The notes: a model not told the origin generated them from the sequence alone. A stretch of DNA of 64,000 nucleotides from Mycobacterium alsense (GCF_002086635.1 NZ_MVHD01000004.1:44259-108258); one strand, 5' to 3'. Positions 10,801 to 18,440 are shown, counted from the first letter of the stretch. Numbers and translations are program-made.

Positions 10801-13032
10801 GCCGAGGCCGTGCGCCTGCTGGCCGGGCTGCTGGGCACGCCCATCGAGGAGCCGGAACTCGCACTGCGCCAAGGAAAATTCCTGGCGTCGAGGTTGCTGC
10901 AATGGTCGCGCAGCGGCCAGCTCGCGGTGCCGCGGGGAACCGACTACGCCCTGGCGCCGACCGAACGCGGGGCGATCGACAACCTGCGCCTGACCGAGGC
11001 GGACGTGCCGCCGCCGGGCGAGGGATATGTGCAGGTGCGGGTCGGGGCCGCCGGGTTGAACTTCCGGGATGTGCTCAACGTGCTGGGCCTCTACCCGGGT
11101 GACCCGGGTCCGATCGGCGGCGACTTCGCCGGCACCGTCACCCAGCTTGGGGACGGCGTCACCGGACTCGAAATCGGCCAGCGTGTCTACGGTTTCATGC
11201 AGGGCGCGTTTGCCAGCCGGTTCAACGTGCCGGCCCAGCTGCTGGCGCCGATTCCGCCGCGCGTGAGCGCCGTGGACGCGGCGACCATTCCCGCCGCGGC
11301 GCTCACGGCCCGGCTCGCGTTCGACTGGGCGCGGCTGAAGCCCGGTGACCGTGTGCTCATCCACGCCGCCAGCGGCGGCGTCGGACTGGCCGCCATCCAA
11401 ATGGCCCAGCGACACGGCGCGACCGTCTTCGCCACCGCCAGCACCTACAAACGCGCCACGCTGCGTAGGCTGGGCGTCGAATACGTCTACGACTCGCGCA
11501 CTACGGATTTCGCCGACCAGATCCTGGCGGATACGGGCGGCTCGGGTGTCGATGTGGTGCTCAACAGCCTGACCAACGAGGGGTTCGTTGAGGCGACGGT
11601 GCGGGCCACCGCCCAGGGCGGCCGTTTCGCCGAGATAGCCAAGCGAGACATCTGGACCCCGGAGCAGATGGCGGCGGCGCGTCCCGACATCGCCTACGAG
11701 ATCGTCGCGCTGGACACCGTAACCTTCCAGGAGCCCGAGCGCATTCGCGCTCTGTTGGCCGAGGTTTCGGACGGGTTGGCCGACGGCGAGTGGTCGCCGC
11801 TGCCCGCCGAGATCTACCCGCTGACCGAGGCGAAGACGGCGTTCCGACGGATGCAACAGGCGCGGCACATCGGCAAGATCGTGCTGCAAATGCCGAATCC
11901 GCTGCAGCCGCGGGGTGATCGGAGCTACTTGATCACCGGCGGGCTCGGGGCGATCGGCCTGCACACCGCGTCGTATCTGGCCCAACTCGGTGCCGGTGAC
12001 ATCGTGTTGACCAGCCGGCGCGCGCCCGACGCGGAGGCCCGGCGCGCCATCGAGGACATCACGGAGCGCTACCGCTGCCGCGTCCACACGTTCGCGGCCG
12101 ACGTCGGCGACGAGGCGCAAGTCGCCGAGTTGCTGGAGCGGATCCGCGCGGAGCTGCCGCCGCTCGCGGGGGTGGCGCACCTGGCCGGTGTGCTCGACGA
12201 CGCGCTGCTGTCGCAGCAGAGCGTGGAGCGTTTCCGGACGACGTTGGCGCCCAAGGCCTTCGGTGCCTGCCACCTGGACCGGCTCACCAGGGACGACGAT
12301 CTCGACTTCTTCATCGTGTCCTCCTCGGTGTCCAGCCTGCTCGGCCCGCCCGGCCAGGCGAACTACTCGACCGCCAACGCGCTGCTCGACGGGTTGGTCG
12401 CGCAACGACGGGCACGGGGCCTGCCGGCGACCGGCGTCAACTTCGGGCCCTGGGCCAAGGGCGGCATGGCGTCCTCGGAGGCCGCGCGCGCCAATATCGG
12501 TGCGCAAGGCCTGATTCCGCTGGAACCCTCGGCGGCGCTCAGCGCCCTCGCGGAGGTCGTCGCCAACGGCGCCGCGCAGGCCACCGTGATCAAGGCCAAC
12601 TGGCAACGTGCCGCGAAGGTGTTGGGCGATTCCCGTCCACCGATCCTCGACCTGGTGTTGCCGAGCGCGGCGACGGAGGCGACCGGCGACAGCGAATTGC
12701 TGCGGCAGCTGCAGGAGATCCCGGTGGCGCAGCGCGCCAGCTTCATCACCGAATTCCTGCAGCGCGAGGTGCAGGGCTTCCTGCGGCTCGCGCAACCGCC
12801 CGCCGCGACCAGCCGGTTCCTGGATCTGGGCACGGATTCCCTGATGGCGGTCGAACTCCGCAACCGACTGCACAGCCAGTTCGGGGGCGCGTTCACGATC
12901 AACGCCACCGCGGTGTTCGACTACCCGACGATCGGGGGGCTCGCGGAATACCTCGCGGGCCAGCTGCCCGAGCCGGAGGCGGAACCGGGGGAGCCGAACC
13001 CGGAATCCGTTGCGGCGGCGGAACCGAGCTAG
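1852..13032 (+). CDS. Bimodular type I polyketide synthase (KS-AT-KR-ACP / KS-AT-DH-ER-KR-ACP)
   Basis: This 3726-residue megasynthase starts at ATG 1852 behind AGGGAGG. Module 1 has KS (about 20-445, Cys193, His328, His368), AT (Ser654 in GHSVG), no DH, KR (TGGLGSVG near 1210, Tyr1359) and ACP (Ser1535). Module 2 has KS (about 1597-2020, Cys1769, His1904, His1944), AT (Ser2240), DH (His2539 in HxxxGxxxxP), ER (ASGGVG near 3172), KR (GGLGAIG near 3364, Tyr3505) and ACP (Ser3663). Both AT domains carry HAFH, the usual malonyl signature, so methyl branches are not predicted. Module 1 should leave a beta-hydroxyl and module 2 a saturated extension. KR2 has an LDD motif (B-type) and KR1 has a tryptophan before its tyrosine (A-type); these stereochemical calls are inference. 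There is no loading domain or thioesterase, so the chain is probably handed to a partner such as the neighbouring PapA. Module counts rule out a simple Mas/Pks2-type monomodular enzyme, and Pks12 has two fully reducing modules. Confidence 0.93.
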   Translation: MTSVEDPKRGASGSAGSVNCAGFAIVGYAARFPGAADADEFWRVLREGRDAISEVPSDRWDADEFFDPDPDAPGKVVTRRAGFVDDVTGFDAPFFGMSTREVRLLDPQHRLLLETAWRAVEHSGTAPTALANTNTGVFVGLSTHDYLGMASDELTYPEIEAYMAIGTSNAAAAGRISYRLGLQGPAVAVDTACSSSLVAIHQACQALRLGECDLALAGGANVLLTPATMITFSHAHMLAPDGRCKTFDAAADGYVRGEGCGVIVVKRLEDAIRDGDRIRAVIRGSAINQDGASGGLTVPNGIAQQRVIAAALKRAGVAPGDVGYLEAHGTGTSLGDPIEAQAAGAVLGAGREADRPLLIGSVKTNIGHLEAAAGIAGVIKVILALEHEVLPQHLHFSKPSPHIPWDRLALEVVQEPTAWERGGRPRIAGVSSFGFAGTNAHVILEEAPLPVADAGHAAVAPLPVDRPADRRFSVLPLSARTPAALVRIADQYRSWLRAHPEATLADLCFTAGVGRAHFEHRAALVVNSMDSARELLAALADDRPAPGLVRGTSDDAPKTAWLFTGQGSQYPGMARELFDTEPVFAETLTRCAAAVAGVLEKPLLDVIFDAEGPSAEETLRQTSYAQPALFAVEMGLARLWQSWGFEPDVVLGHSVGQYSAACVAGVFSLEDGALLMAERGRLFGSLPAGGRMVAVFAAAERVESLADEFPSLSVAAYNGANTVLSGPAQDLDRAVARLTADGVRCDWLDTSHAFHSALLDPILDEFESYANRFDFSPPQRILVCNRTGAAVGRSVKLDGAYWRRHARQPVEFAKSVATLAGMRCKVLLEIGPQPVLTAAALRAWPDPATAPRAIASLRRNTADHRQITEALADAYAAGHTPDFGAVSGPARKLDLPTYPFQHREYWYRDNRVRPNQQQNTAVSSETVRLLEDGRIEELAALLDGTGGNQQTVDVLKKLAAQHNQQRNSRSIADDRYEIRWEESAAGIPDANADEQSAWLLIGDDADVAQPLVEALTAQGHRHRILGLPASDADEERLAAALGAAVAEDPELRILHLAALESGAATTMKSLSRMQHDVLGGTRRLFRAAAAAELRRPIWVVTRGAQRVTDADAVSPEQSCLWGFGRAAALEHPQVWGGLADLAHGTATPTTDEWSRLIGRLTEAPRDPAAREDQVALRDRGVYVPRLVRRSGRPVAPPPALRDDATYLVTGGLGSVGLEIAGYLAAHGARHLVLTGRRAPSGAARARIDALHELHGCEFRLVAADVADANDVARLLGTVRAELPPLAGIVHAAGEIGTTPLRELDDASHRGELDRVFAGKVWGAWHLSEAALDAFGPQLDFFLSTSSIASVWGGFGQTAYGAANAFLDGLAWRLREGGVRGISVNFGPWSAGMADEEARARLAQRGVRTLSPGDALAGMADLLAGDLSQEAAAAAHGPVQGVVARIDWARFLPLYQQAGRRSLLAELEREVPELAGPSLAGPAGKTALVERLTQAPAQRRKKLVTDYLREAVADVTRVDAAEIREDAGFFDLGMDSLMAVELRRRIEQAVGREVPATLAMDYPRLSDVADYLLGDVLGLGGQADGAPAAAPMAPARTDEPIAIVAVACRFPGATDPEAFWELLAGGVDAIREVPDDRFDIDEFYDPDPDTPGKIYSRFGGFLDEIDGFDPEFFGISPREAMWIDPQQRLMLETVWEGIERAGYAPSAMRGSRSGIFVGVGANEYSHLLSSDSVEKLEPHFITGNALNAISGRVAFALGLEGPAVAVDTACSSSLVAVHQACQALHSGDCDLALAGGVNVLLSPVSIIAASRARMLSPVGRCKTFDASADGYVRSEGCGILVLKRMSDAVRDGDRICAVIPGSAVNQDGASSGLTVPNGGAQQRLINAALARAGLAGGDVDYLEAHGTGTALGDPIEVQAAGAVYGAARDADRPLLMGSVKTNIGHLESASGVAGLIKVVLSLQHEMLPQSLHFETPSPHIPWDSLPVRVVDQAVPWQTNGRPRRAGVSSFGFTGTNAHVLIEEAPSPSPTADEYSTGAVSPDDTGASPTDAQGDPVDVLPLSARSAQALVALAQRYGDWLNAHPKVDIGDVCFTAGSGRSHFEHRAALVVDSVQSAREGLAELAENRVRPGVLRGECTDPPTTAWLFTGQGSQYPGMAHELFDAEPVFADTVTRCAEAVGAILPRPLLEVMFATDRGTGGEAGETLRHTSFAQPALFAVEMGLARLWQSWGVEPDVVLGHSVGQYAAACVAGVFSLEDGARLMAERGRLFGSLPEGGRMVAVFADAKYVEEVGTEFPRVSVAAYNGPNTVLSGPGEDLEQIVGRCGNDAVRCSWLETSHAFHSELLEPVLGEFESYAAQMQFAVPTLPLVCNRTGAVLTAETPLDAQYWRRHSRQPVQFAESVRTVAALGCSVLMEIGPQPVLTGAAVQIWPEHLAAPRAIVPLRKGVGDRRQIAEALGAVYVSGHRPNFAALQRPPRRKLELPTYPFQRRRFWPRTSGIAVDGAAPVSGILGSAKDLASGDSVYTSRLSVKSQPWLSDHVIYGTVVVPGATYAAMALAAVGPPARVQDVFFYEPIILPEKSSREVQLTLHPLEDGGWSFRVHSRPYGVRDAEWSLNADGTVAAGVAGVADAPASAGDESQAEAETSLDAELERMERLRPQQLFETFADMELAWGPAWSNSLKSLWVGDGEAIGDITVGEELTEHLGSEPIHPVLLDLCTGVAFPAFPALLAAEQGVSDLFLPLRYGGVELSEKMPRRFYCRARWHTSGLDSETQVFDLDFVDRNGRRLGGIREFTVKRAPREALLRGLGGDATRLLYTLGWHEVPLPASGGDDDGAATAIGTWLIAGFDELAAQLPGCIPFDRSLDSEGSESLGRLLAQAHERGMPFSGIVWRSTGPGAHESSAEAAARLETEIAHLLGAVHTLQADGAVKLPGGLWIVTERAVATESGEPVDPVQAALWGLGRTIVNEEPALRCRMVDCDGSAEAVRLLAGLLGTPIEEPELALRQGKFLASRLLQWSRSGQLAVPRGTDYALAPTERGAIDNLRLTEADVPPPGEGYVQVRVGAAGLNFRDVLNVLGLYPGDPGPIGGDFAGTVTQLGDGVTGLEIGQRVYGFMQGAFASRFNVPAQLLAPIPPRVSAVDAATIPAAALTARLAFDWARLKPGDRVLIHAASGGVGLAAIQMAQRHGATVFATASTYKRATLRRLGVEYVYDSRTTDFADQILADTGGSGVDVVLNSLTNEGFVEATVRATAQGGRFAEIAKRDIWTPEQMAAARPDIAYEIVALDTVTFQEPERIRALLAEVSDGLADGEWSPLPAEIYPLTEAKTAFRRMQQARHIGKIVLQMPNPLQPRGDRSYLITGGLGAIGLHTASYLAQLGAGDIVLTSRRAPDAEARRAIEDITERYRCRVHTFAADVGDEAQVAELLERIRAELPPLAGVAHLAGVLDDALLSQQSVERFRTTLAPKAFGACHLDRLTRDDDLDFFIVSSSVSSLLGPPGQANYSTANALLDGLVAQRRARGLPATGVNFGPWAKGGMASSEAARANIGAQGLIPLEPSAALSALAEVVANGAAQATVIKANWQRAAKVLGDSRPPILDLVLPSAATEATGDSELLRQLQEIPVAQRASFITEFLQREVQGFLRLAQPPAATSRFLDLGTDSLMAVELRNRLHSQFGGAFTINATAVFDYPTIGGLAEYLAGQLPEPEAEPGEPNPESVAAAEPS

Positions 13033-13038
13033 ATCCCG

Positions 13039-13483
13039 TCAGTCGGCGATATCGAACCCCGCGTTTATCTTCGTCGGCCGGACGCGCACCACCAGTTCGC
13101 CGGGAACGGCGTTGCGGCGGCCGAACTCGTCGGCGCGCCCGGCGCCCATGTAGCGCGCGCCGATCCGGGTGGCGATCTCAAGCAGGTCCTCGGCGCCATC
13201 CTGCACGCTCGCGGTTCCCTGCACCTGGACGAAGGATTGTGGCGGATGCGGGTCGTCCACGCAGATCACGACCAGCGGATCACGCTGCAGGGCACGGCCT
13301 TTCGCGGTGTCGCGGCCGGTGGTGAACACCAGCTTGCCGCCGTCTTCCCCATATCCAAGACGAACCACACCGGCGCGACGAGCGGGCGGCCGTCGGCGGC
13401 GACGTAGCCCAGCATGCACGGTGCGGGCAGCCTCAGAAAAGCAGCGAGAGGGACTCGACGACCTTGCCCGAGGACTCGGCCAT
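13039..13483 (-). pseudogene. Frameshifted PPOX-class (F420/FMN split-barrel) protein
   Basis: The C-terminal two thirds read as a clean pyridoxamine-5'-phosphate-oxidase-fold protein (LVFTTGRDTAKGRAL, then VVICVDDPHPPQSFVQVQG, ending PTKINAGFDIAD). The preceding residues of the same family (MLGYVAADGRPLVAP, VWFVLD) lie in another frame, and the switch falls near 13345-13360. The most upstream ATG, at 13483, is in yet another frame relative to FLRLPAPCM. At least one indel therefore separates the halves. This is either a decayed gene or a sequencing error. Family members bind flavin or F420 and act on small substrates. It converges on the PKS with a 6-bp gap. Confidence 0.72.
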
Positions 13484-13487
13484 GGCC

Positions 13488-14603
13488 TCAGAGGCGGGCC
13501 AGGTCGTAGCCACCGAGGTGGTCGATGAGGTTGTGCAGGTGGTCGCCCGAGGTGCCCAGGGTGTGCTCGATCGCGGTGATCCGGGCCGCGTAGTGGCTGA
13601 CCGGGTATTCCGCGGTCACCCCGATGCCGCCGTGCATCTGGATCGATTCCTGCGCGATGTGCCGGCCCGACCGGCCGATCTGCACCTTCGCGCGCGACGC
13701 GATCAGCGGGTCGAGGTTGCCGTCGGCGATCGACATCGCGGCGTACAGGCTCATGCTGCGCGCCAGCTCCAGCGACACGTACATGTCGGCGGCCCGCTGG
13801 GTGAGCGCCTGAAACTTGTTGAGCGTCACGCCGAACTGCTTGCGGGTCTTGAGGTAGTCGGTGGTCAGGCGCAGCGCCTCCTCCATCGCCCCGACGGCCT
13901 CGGCGCACAAGGCGGACTGGACGCGGATGATGGCGTCGCGGATGGCCGGCGAGGCGTCCCGAACCTCAGGCGCGTCGCCCAGCGGTTCGGCCGGGGCGCC
14001 GTCCAACTCGACCTGCGCGCCGCGCTGTCCGTCGAAGGTCCGGTACGGGTGCCGGGTCACCGAGCCGGCGTCGACCAGGAACAGGCCGGTGCCTCCGTCC
14101 GGCAACGCGGCGCTGACCACCAACGCGTCGGCGCAGTCACCGGCGAGCACCGGGTTCTTGCGTCCGGTCAATGTCCACGAATCGCCTTGCCGCGCGGCCT
14201 GAGTCGCGACGGTGGCGGTCGGCGTGCGCTGGCCCGGTTCCAGATGGGCGAAGGCCAGCAGGCGCTGCCCTGCCGCGACGTCGTCGAGTTGTTGCTTCTG
14301 GGCGTCGGTGCCCAGCCCGGCGATCAGCGCACCCGGCGCGAGCGCGGCGTGCAGGATCGGTTCGGGGGCCAGCCGGCGCCCGACCTCGGTGAGCACCACC
14401 ATGATCTCGATCTGGCCCGCCTCCTCCGGTTCGAACCCGAGGCCGAGGATCCCGGTGTCGGCGAGCTGGCTCCAGACCTCGCGGCTCCAGCCGAGATCGG
14501 TGCCGATGACCTTGTAGCGGGTCTCCGGGTCATAGGTGCGCGACAGCAGGTCGCGGGTGGTGTCGCGGAGGAGCGCCTGCTCGTCGCTCAGCTGAAAGTC
14601 CAT
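13488..14603 (-). CDS. Acyl-CoA dehydrogenase (FadE-type), short subunit
   Basis: This 371-residue protein starts at ATG 14603 (MDFQLSDEQALLRDTTRDLL). It has the acyl-CoA dehydrogenase N-terminal helical domain, a middle beta domain and a C-terminal flavin-binding helix region with QMHGGIGVTAEYPVSHY. It would oxidise an acyl-CoA to the 2-enoyl-CoA with FAD as cofactor. The start lies 7 bp after the stop of the companion dehydrogenase at 14611, so the two are almost certainly co-transcribed. Adjacent pairs like this in mycobacteria (for example FadE26-FadE27) form alpha2beta2 heterotetramers acting on steroid side chains or bulky acyl-CoAs; that this pair does so is inference. Substrate unknown. 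Confidence 0.9.
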   Translation of the reverse strand: MDFQLSDEQALLRDTTRDLLSRTYDPETRYKVIGTDLGWSREVWSQLADTGILGLGFEPEEAGQIEIMVVLTEVGRRLAPEPILHAALAPGALIAGLGTDAQKQQLDDVAAGQRLLAFAHLEPGQRTPTATVATQAARQGDSWTLTGRKNPVLAGDCADALVVSAALPDGGTGLFLVDAGSVTRHPYRTFDGQRGAQVELDGAPAEPLGDAPEVRDASPAIRDAIIRVQSALCAEAVGAMEEALRLTTDYLKTRKQFGVTLNKFQALTQRAADMYVSLELARSMSLYAAMSIADGNLDPLIASRAKVQIGRSGRHIAQESIQMHGGIGVTAEYPVSHYAARITAIEHTLGTSGDHLHNLIDHLGGYDLARL

Positions 14604-14610
14604 GGCTGCC

Positions 14611-15771
14611 TCACAATCCGAGAATGGTGGACGCGATGATGTTGCGCTGCACTTCGCTGCTGCCGCCGTAGATCGACGTCTTGCGGTAGTTGAGGTAGTG
14701 CGGGGCGCTGGTTTGCGCCCAGCCCGGGGACGCGATGTCCTCGCCGTCGGCGGGCAGCGAATCCGGGCCGGCGACCTCCACGAGCAGCTCGGTGGCCACC
14801 TGTTGCAGCTGGCTGCCGCGCAGCTTGAGCACCGACGACGCCGGGTTCGGTTGCCCGTCCGCGGAGTCCGAGACCACCCGCGACTGCGTGAGTTCCAGTG
14901 CCAGCAGCTCGTTTTCGGCCTCGGCCAGCCGCGCCGCGAACAGCGGGTCGTCGAGGACACCGGTCGCCGCCGCGTGCCTTTTCACCTCGGCCAGGCGCAC
15001 CTTGGTGCGCCCCACCCCGGCGATGCCGGTGCGTTCGTTGCCCAGCAGGAACTTTGCGTAGGTCCAGCCCTGGTTCTCTTCCCCGACAAGCTGATTGGCC
15101 GGCACCCGAACGTCCTCGAAGAAGACCTCGTTGATCTCCTGGCCGCCGTCGATCGTCTTGATGGGCCGTAACGTGATGCCCGGCGTCTTCATCTCGAAGA
15201 GCAGAAACGAGATTCCGGCCTGACGCTTGGGCGCCTGCGGGTCGGTGCGCACCAGGCAGAAGATCCAATCCGCGTACTGGCCGAGCGTCGTCCAGGTCTT
15301 CTGGCCGTTGACGACGTACTCGTCGCCGTCGCGGACCGCGGTGGTGCGCAGCGACGCCAGGTCCGAGCCGGCATCGGGCTCGGAGAACCCCTGGCACCAC
15401 CAGATGTCGAGGCTGGCCGTGGGCGGCAGGAAGCGTTGTTTGATCTCCTGGGAACCGAATTCGGCGATCACCGGGCCGACCATCTTGGTGTTGAAGTTCA
15501 GCGGCTCGGGCACGCACGCCAGTTGCATCTCGTCGGCCCAGATCTGGTGCTGCGTGGGCGTCCAGTCCTTGCCGCCCCATTCGACCGGCCAGTTCGGCAC
15601 CGCCAGCCCGTGCTCGTGCAGGATCTTGTGGCTGGTGACGATGTCCTCGCGCCGCACCGCTGCCGAACCCCGGCGCACCCGCTCGCGCAGCTCCTCGGGG
15701 ATCTTGGTGGTGTAGAAGGCGCGCAGCTCGTCGCGGAACGCGGTTTCCTCGGGTGTGAGCGCCAATTGCAT
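14611..15771 (-). CDS. Acyl-CoA dehydrogenase (FadE-type), long subunit
   Basis: This 386-residue protein starts at ATG 15771 (MQLALTPEETAFRDELRAFY). FAD-contact segments are visible as WWCQGFSEPDAGSDLAS and QKTWTTLGQYADW, and the C-terminus has KTSIYGGSSEVQRNIIA, typical of this subfamily. It is the first gene of a two-gene operon with the dehydrogenase at 13488. It is likely one subunit of a heteromeric acyl-CoA dehydrogenase, probably oxidising a branched or ring-bearing acyl-CoA. The block sits between the PKS locus and the conserved comEA locus, so it may belong to lipid recycling; that link is positional only. Confidence 0.9.
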   Translation of the reverse strand: MQLALTPEETAFRDELRAFYTTKIPEELRERVRRGSAAVRREDIVTSHKILHEHGLAVPNWPVEWGGKDWTPTQHQIWADEMQLACVPEPLNFNTKMVGPVIAEFGSQEIKQRFLPPTASLDIWWCQGFSEPDAGSDLASLRTTAVRDGDEYVVNGQKTWTTLGQYADWIFCLVRTDPQAPKRQAGISFLLFEMKTPGITLRPIKTIDGGQEINEVFFEDVRVPANQLVGEENQGWTYAKFLLGNERTGIAGVGRTKVRLAEVKRHAAATGVLDDPLFAARLAEAENELLALELTQSRVVSDSADGQPNPASSVLKLRGSQLQQVATELLVEVAGPDSLPADGEDIASPGWAQTSAPHYLNYRKTSIYGGSSEVQRNIIASTILGL

Positions 15772-15966
15772 GGCAGCCTCCTTCGTCTGGGGTGAGCGCG
15801 GCGACCCGCCGCGGATGAGGTTGCCCGGTCCCGGTCGATCGCTCCGTCTTCCATCTTGACCCATCGCGTTCGGCGGTTGTGCACAGCCTCGGATTAGTCC
15901 ACACCCCCGCACCGCGACCCCGTCGCGGGGAGCCGCCCCGGCGGTCGGCGCGCCTACGGTCGGCCC

Positions 15967-16836
15967 ATGCGAACAGAACTGCCCGCCGAACGGCTGCAGC
16001 GCCGGCTCGGTGCCGACCCCGAGGCCGATCCGCGCGCCGACCCCGGCGACGAATCGGGCTCGAACCACGACGCCGCGGACGGGGACCAGAACTCGCTGTT
16101 GCCGCGGTGGCTGCCCGACGCCTCCGAGGGTCGCGGCTGGGTCGCGAAGCTGCGCGCCGACCCCGGCCGCGCCGGCGCCATCGCGCTGGCGATCGTCGCC
16201 GTCCTCGCCGTGCTGGTCACGGTGTTCACCCTGATGCGTGACCGGCCCCCGCCGGTGATGTCGGCCAGGCTCCCGCCGGTGGAGAAGGCCCACACGGCCG
16301 ACCCCCGATCGTCGGCGGCCCCGGGTGCCGGCCAGCCCGCCGGCCGCGACGGGCCGGTGGTGGTCAGCGTGGTCGGCCTGGTGCGCACGCCCGGGCTGGT
16401 CACCCTGGCGCCCGGCGCGCGCATCGCCGATGCGCTGCAGGCCGCCGGGGGTCCGGTGAACGGCGCCGACACCATCGGATTGAACATGGCCCGCCCGGTC
16501 GGCGACGGCGAGCAGATCGTGGTGGGGCTCGCCCCCGCGCCGGGCCAGCCGGCGGTGCTCGGCAGCTCGGTGGCCACCGGTGGGCCCGCCGCGGCCGGAT
16601 CGCCGGCTCCGGCGGGGCCGGGGTCGCCCAAGCCCCGGGCCGGTGACGTGGTCGACCTCAACACGGCTTCCGTGGAGCAACTGGACGCCCTCCCCGGGGT
16701 CGGGCCGGTCACCGCCGCCGCGATCGTGGCGTGGCGGCAGGCGCACGGCAAGTTCACCAGCGTCGACCAGCTCGCCGATGTCGACGGCATCGGCCCGGCG
16801 CGGCTGGAAAAACTGCGCCCGCTGGTCCGTGTCTGA
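15967..16836 (+). CDS. comEA: ComEA-like helix-hairpin-helix DNA-binding membrane protein
   Basis: This 289-residue protein starts at ATG 15967. An acidic N-terminal cytoplasmic segment is followed by one membrane helix (about 78-97), a SLBB-type beta-grasp segment (VVVSVVGLVRTPGLVTL) and a C-terminal double helix-hairpin-helix (VDLNTASVEQLDALPGVGP; DVDGIGPARLEKL). In naturally competent bacteria ComEA binds incoming DNA outside the membrane. In mycobacteria its role is not established, although the comEA-comEC-holA order is conserved (Rv2415c-Rv2413c). It ends 5 bp before the GTG of comEC, so the genes are probably co-transcribed. No pilus genes are seen here. Confidence 0.9.
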   Translation: MRTELPAERLQRRLGADPEADPRADPGDESGSNHDAADGDQNSLLPRWLPDASEGRGWVAKLRADPGRAGAIALAIVAVLAVLVTVFTLMRDRPPPVMSARLPPVEKAHTADPRSSAAPGAGQPAGRDGPVVVSVVGLVRTPGLVTLAPGARIADALQAAGGPVNGADTIGLNMARPVGDGEQIVVGLAPAPGQPAVLGSSVATGGPAAAGSPAPAGPGSPKPRAGDVVDLNTASVEQLDALPGVGPVTAAAIVAWRQAHGKFTSVDQLADVDGIGPARLEKLRPLVRV

Positions 16837-16841
16837 CACCG

Positions 16842-18440
16842 GTGCGCGACCCGGGCCGCGGCGAGTCGGCGGTGTCGCACGCCGCGGCGCACGTCGTGGA
16901 GCGTGTGGACGTGCGGCTGGTACCGGCCGCGGTCACCGGCTGGGTGGTGACCGCCGCCGGGATATGGTGGCCGCTCGGCCGGGTCGCGGCGTCCTGCTGC
17001 GTGGTGCTGGCCGCCGCCGGGGGCGCGCTGGCCTGGCACGCGGGGCGGCGACCCGGCCGGGCCCGGCGGCTGGCCGCGCTCGGCGCCGGCCTGGTGGCGG
17101 TGGGCGTGGTGGGCGCGGGGTTCGGGCTGGCCATCGCGCTGCGGGCCGACGCGGTCGGTCACCACCCGATCACCGCGGCGTTCGGCACCGCGGCCCCGGT
17201 GACGGTCACCCCGACCGAGAGCCCGCTGCCGTTGGGTAGCAGCCGGTTGATGTTCCGCGCCACCCTGCAGCGCCTCCGCGACGACGCGGCGTCGGGCCGG
17301 GTGGTGGTCTTCGCCCGCGCCGGGGACTTCGGCGACCTGATGGTGGGGCGGCCGTTGCGATTCACCGCGCGCATCAACCGCCCGGCCCGCCGCGACCTGA
17401 CCATCGCGGTGCTCAACGCGTCGGGCCGCCCGACCGTGGGCACCGCCGGCGCGGTGCAGCGCGCGGCGCATGCCGTGCGGGCCCGCTTCGCCCGCGCCGT
17501 GCGCGAGGTCTTGCCCGCCGACCAGGCCGCCATGCTGCCCGCCCTGGTCCTCGGCGACACCACGGCGGTCACCGGCGAGACCAGCCGCGACTTTCGGGCG
17601 GCGGGGATGACGCACCTCACGGCGGTGTCGGGGGCGAACGTCACGATCGTGTGCGTGGCGGTGCTGTTTTCGGCGCGGTGGGTCGGGCCGCGCGCCGCGG
17701 TCGCGCTCGCCGCCGTAGCACTGGTGGCGTTCGTCATCGTCGTGCAGCCGACGGCAAGCGTGTTGCGGGCGGCGGTGATGGGCGCCATCGCACTGACGGG
17801 CGTGCTGTCTTCCCGTCGGCGCCAAGCGATTCCGGCGCTGTCGGCCACGGTGCTGTTGTTGCTGGCCGTGGCCCCGCACCTGGCCGTCGACGTGGGCTTC
17901 GCGCTGTCCGTGCTGGCGACCGCGGCGCTCATCGTCATCGCGCCCGTCTGGTCGCGGCGCCTGGTCGCCAGGGGCTGCCCCAAGCCGCTGGCGGACGCGC
18001 TGGCCGTCGCGTGCGCGGCGCACGCGGTGACCGCCCCGCTGGTCGCCGGCATCTCGGGGCGGCTCAGCCTGGTCGCGGCGGCCGCCAACCTCGCGGTGGC
18101 GCCCGTGATCGCGCCCATCACCGTGCTGGGCAGCGCGGCGGCCGCGTTGTGCGGGCTGTGGCCGGCCGGGGCGCAGCTGTTGGTCCGGTTCACCGGGCCG
18201 GAGGTGTGGTGGGTCCTGCGGGTGGCGACGTGGGCGGCCGGTCTGCCCGCGGCGACGGTTCCCGTTCCGGCCGGCGTGCCCGGCGTGGTGGTGGTGTCGG
18301 CCGGCACGTTGTCGGCGCTCGCCGCGGCGGCGCTGCTGTGGCGGCGCCGCTGGTTTCGCCGGGCGCTCGGGTTGGCCGGAGCCGCCGTCGTGATGTGCGC
18401 GGTGGCGTCGACCCTTTCGGGTCTCGTCGCACCCGCGTGA
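16842..18440 (+). CDS. comEC: ComEC/Rec2-family DNA channel protein
   Basis: Starting at GTG 16842 gives 532 residues, close to the size of other mycobacterial ComEC proteins. An in-frame GTG at 16731 would overlap comEA by more than 100 bp and is unlikely. Paired hydrophobic segments near residues 20-80 are followed by the competence domain hallmark MTHLTAVSGANVTIVCVA and multiple later membrane helices. The C-terminal metallo-beta-lactamase domain found in many ComEC proteins is absent, as is usual in mycobacteria. By family it forms a channel for single-stranded DNA across the inner membrane. Function in natural transformation is unproven in this genus. Confidence 0.9.
   Translation: MRDPGRGESAVSHAAAHVVERVDVRLVPAAVTGWVVTAAGIWWPLGRVAASCCVVLAAAGGALAWHAGRRPGRARRLAALGAGLVAVGVVGAGFGLAIALRADAVGHHPITAAFGTAAPVTVTPTESPLPLGSSRLMFRATLQRLRDDAASGRVVVFARAGDFGDLMVGRPLRFTARINRPARRDLTIAVLNASGRPTVGTAGAVQRAAHAVRARFARAVREVLPADQAAMLPALVLGDTTAVTGETSRDFRAAGMTHLTAVSGANVTIVCVAVLFSARWVGPRAAVALAAVALVAFVIVVQPTASVLRAAVMGAIALTGVLSSRRRQAIPALSATVLLLLAVAPHLAVDVGFALSVLATAALIVIAPVWSRRLVARGCPKPLADALAVACAAHAVTAPLVAGISGRLSLVAAAANLAVAPVIAPITVLGSAAAALCGLWPAGAQLLVRFTGPEVWWVLRVATWAAGLPAATVPVPAGVPGVVVVSAGTLSALAAAALLWRRRWFRRALGLAGAAVVMCAVASTLSGLVAPA

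Noticed and set aside
5599..12873. A 2424-codon minus-strand frame beneath the second PKS module
   Set aside because: It is the mirror of a continuous, motif-complete PKS frame and has no recognisable domains.
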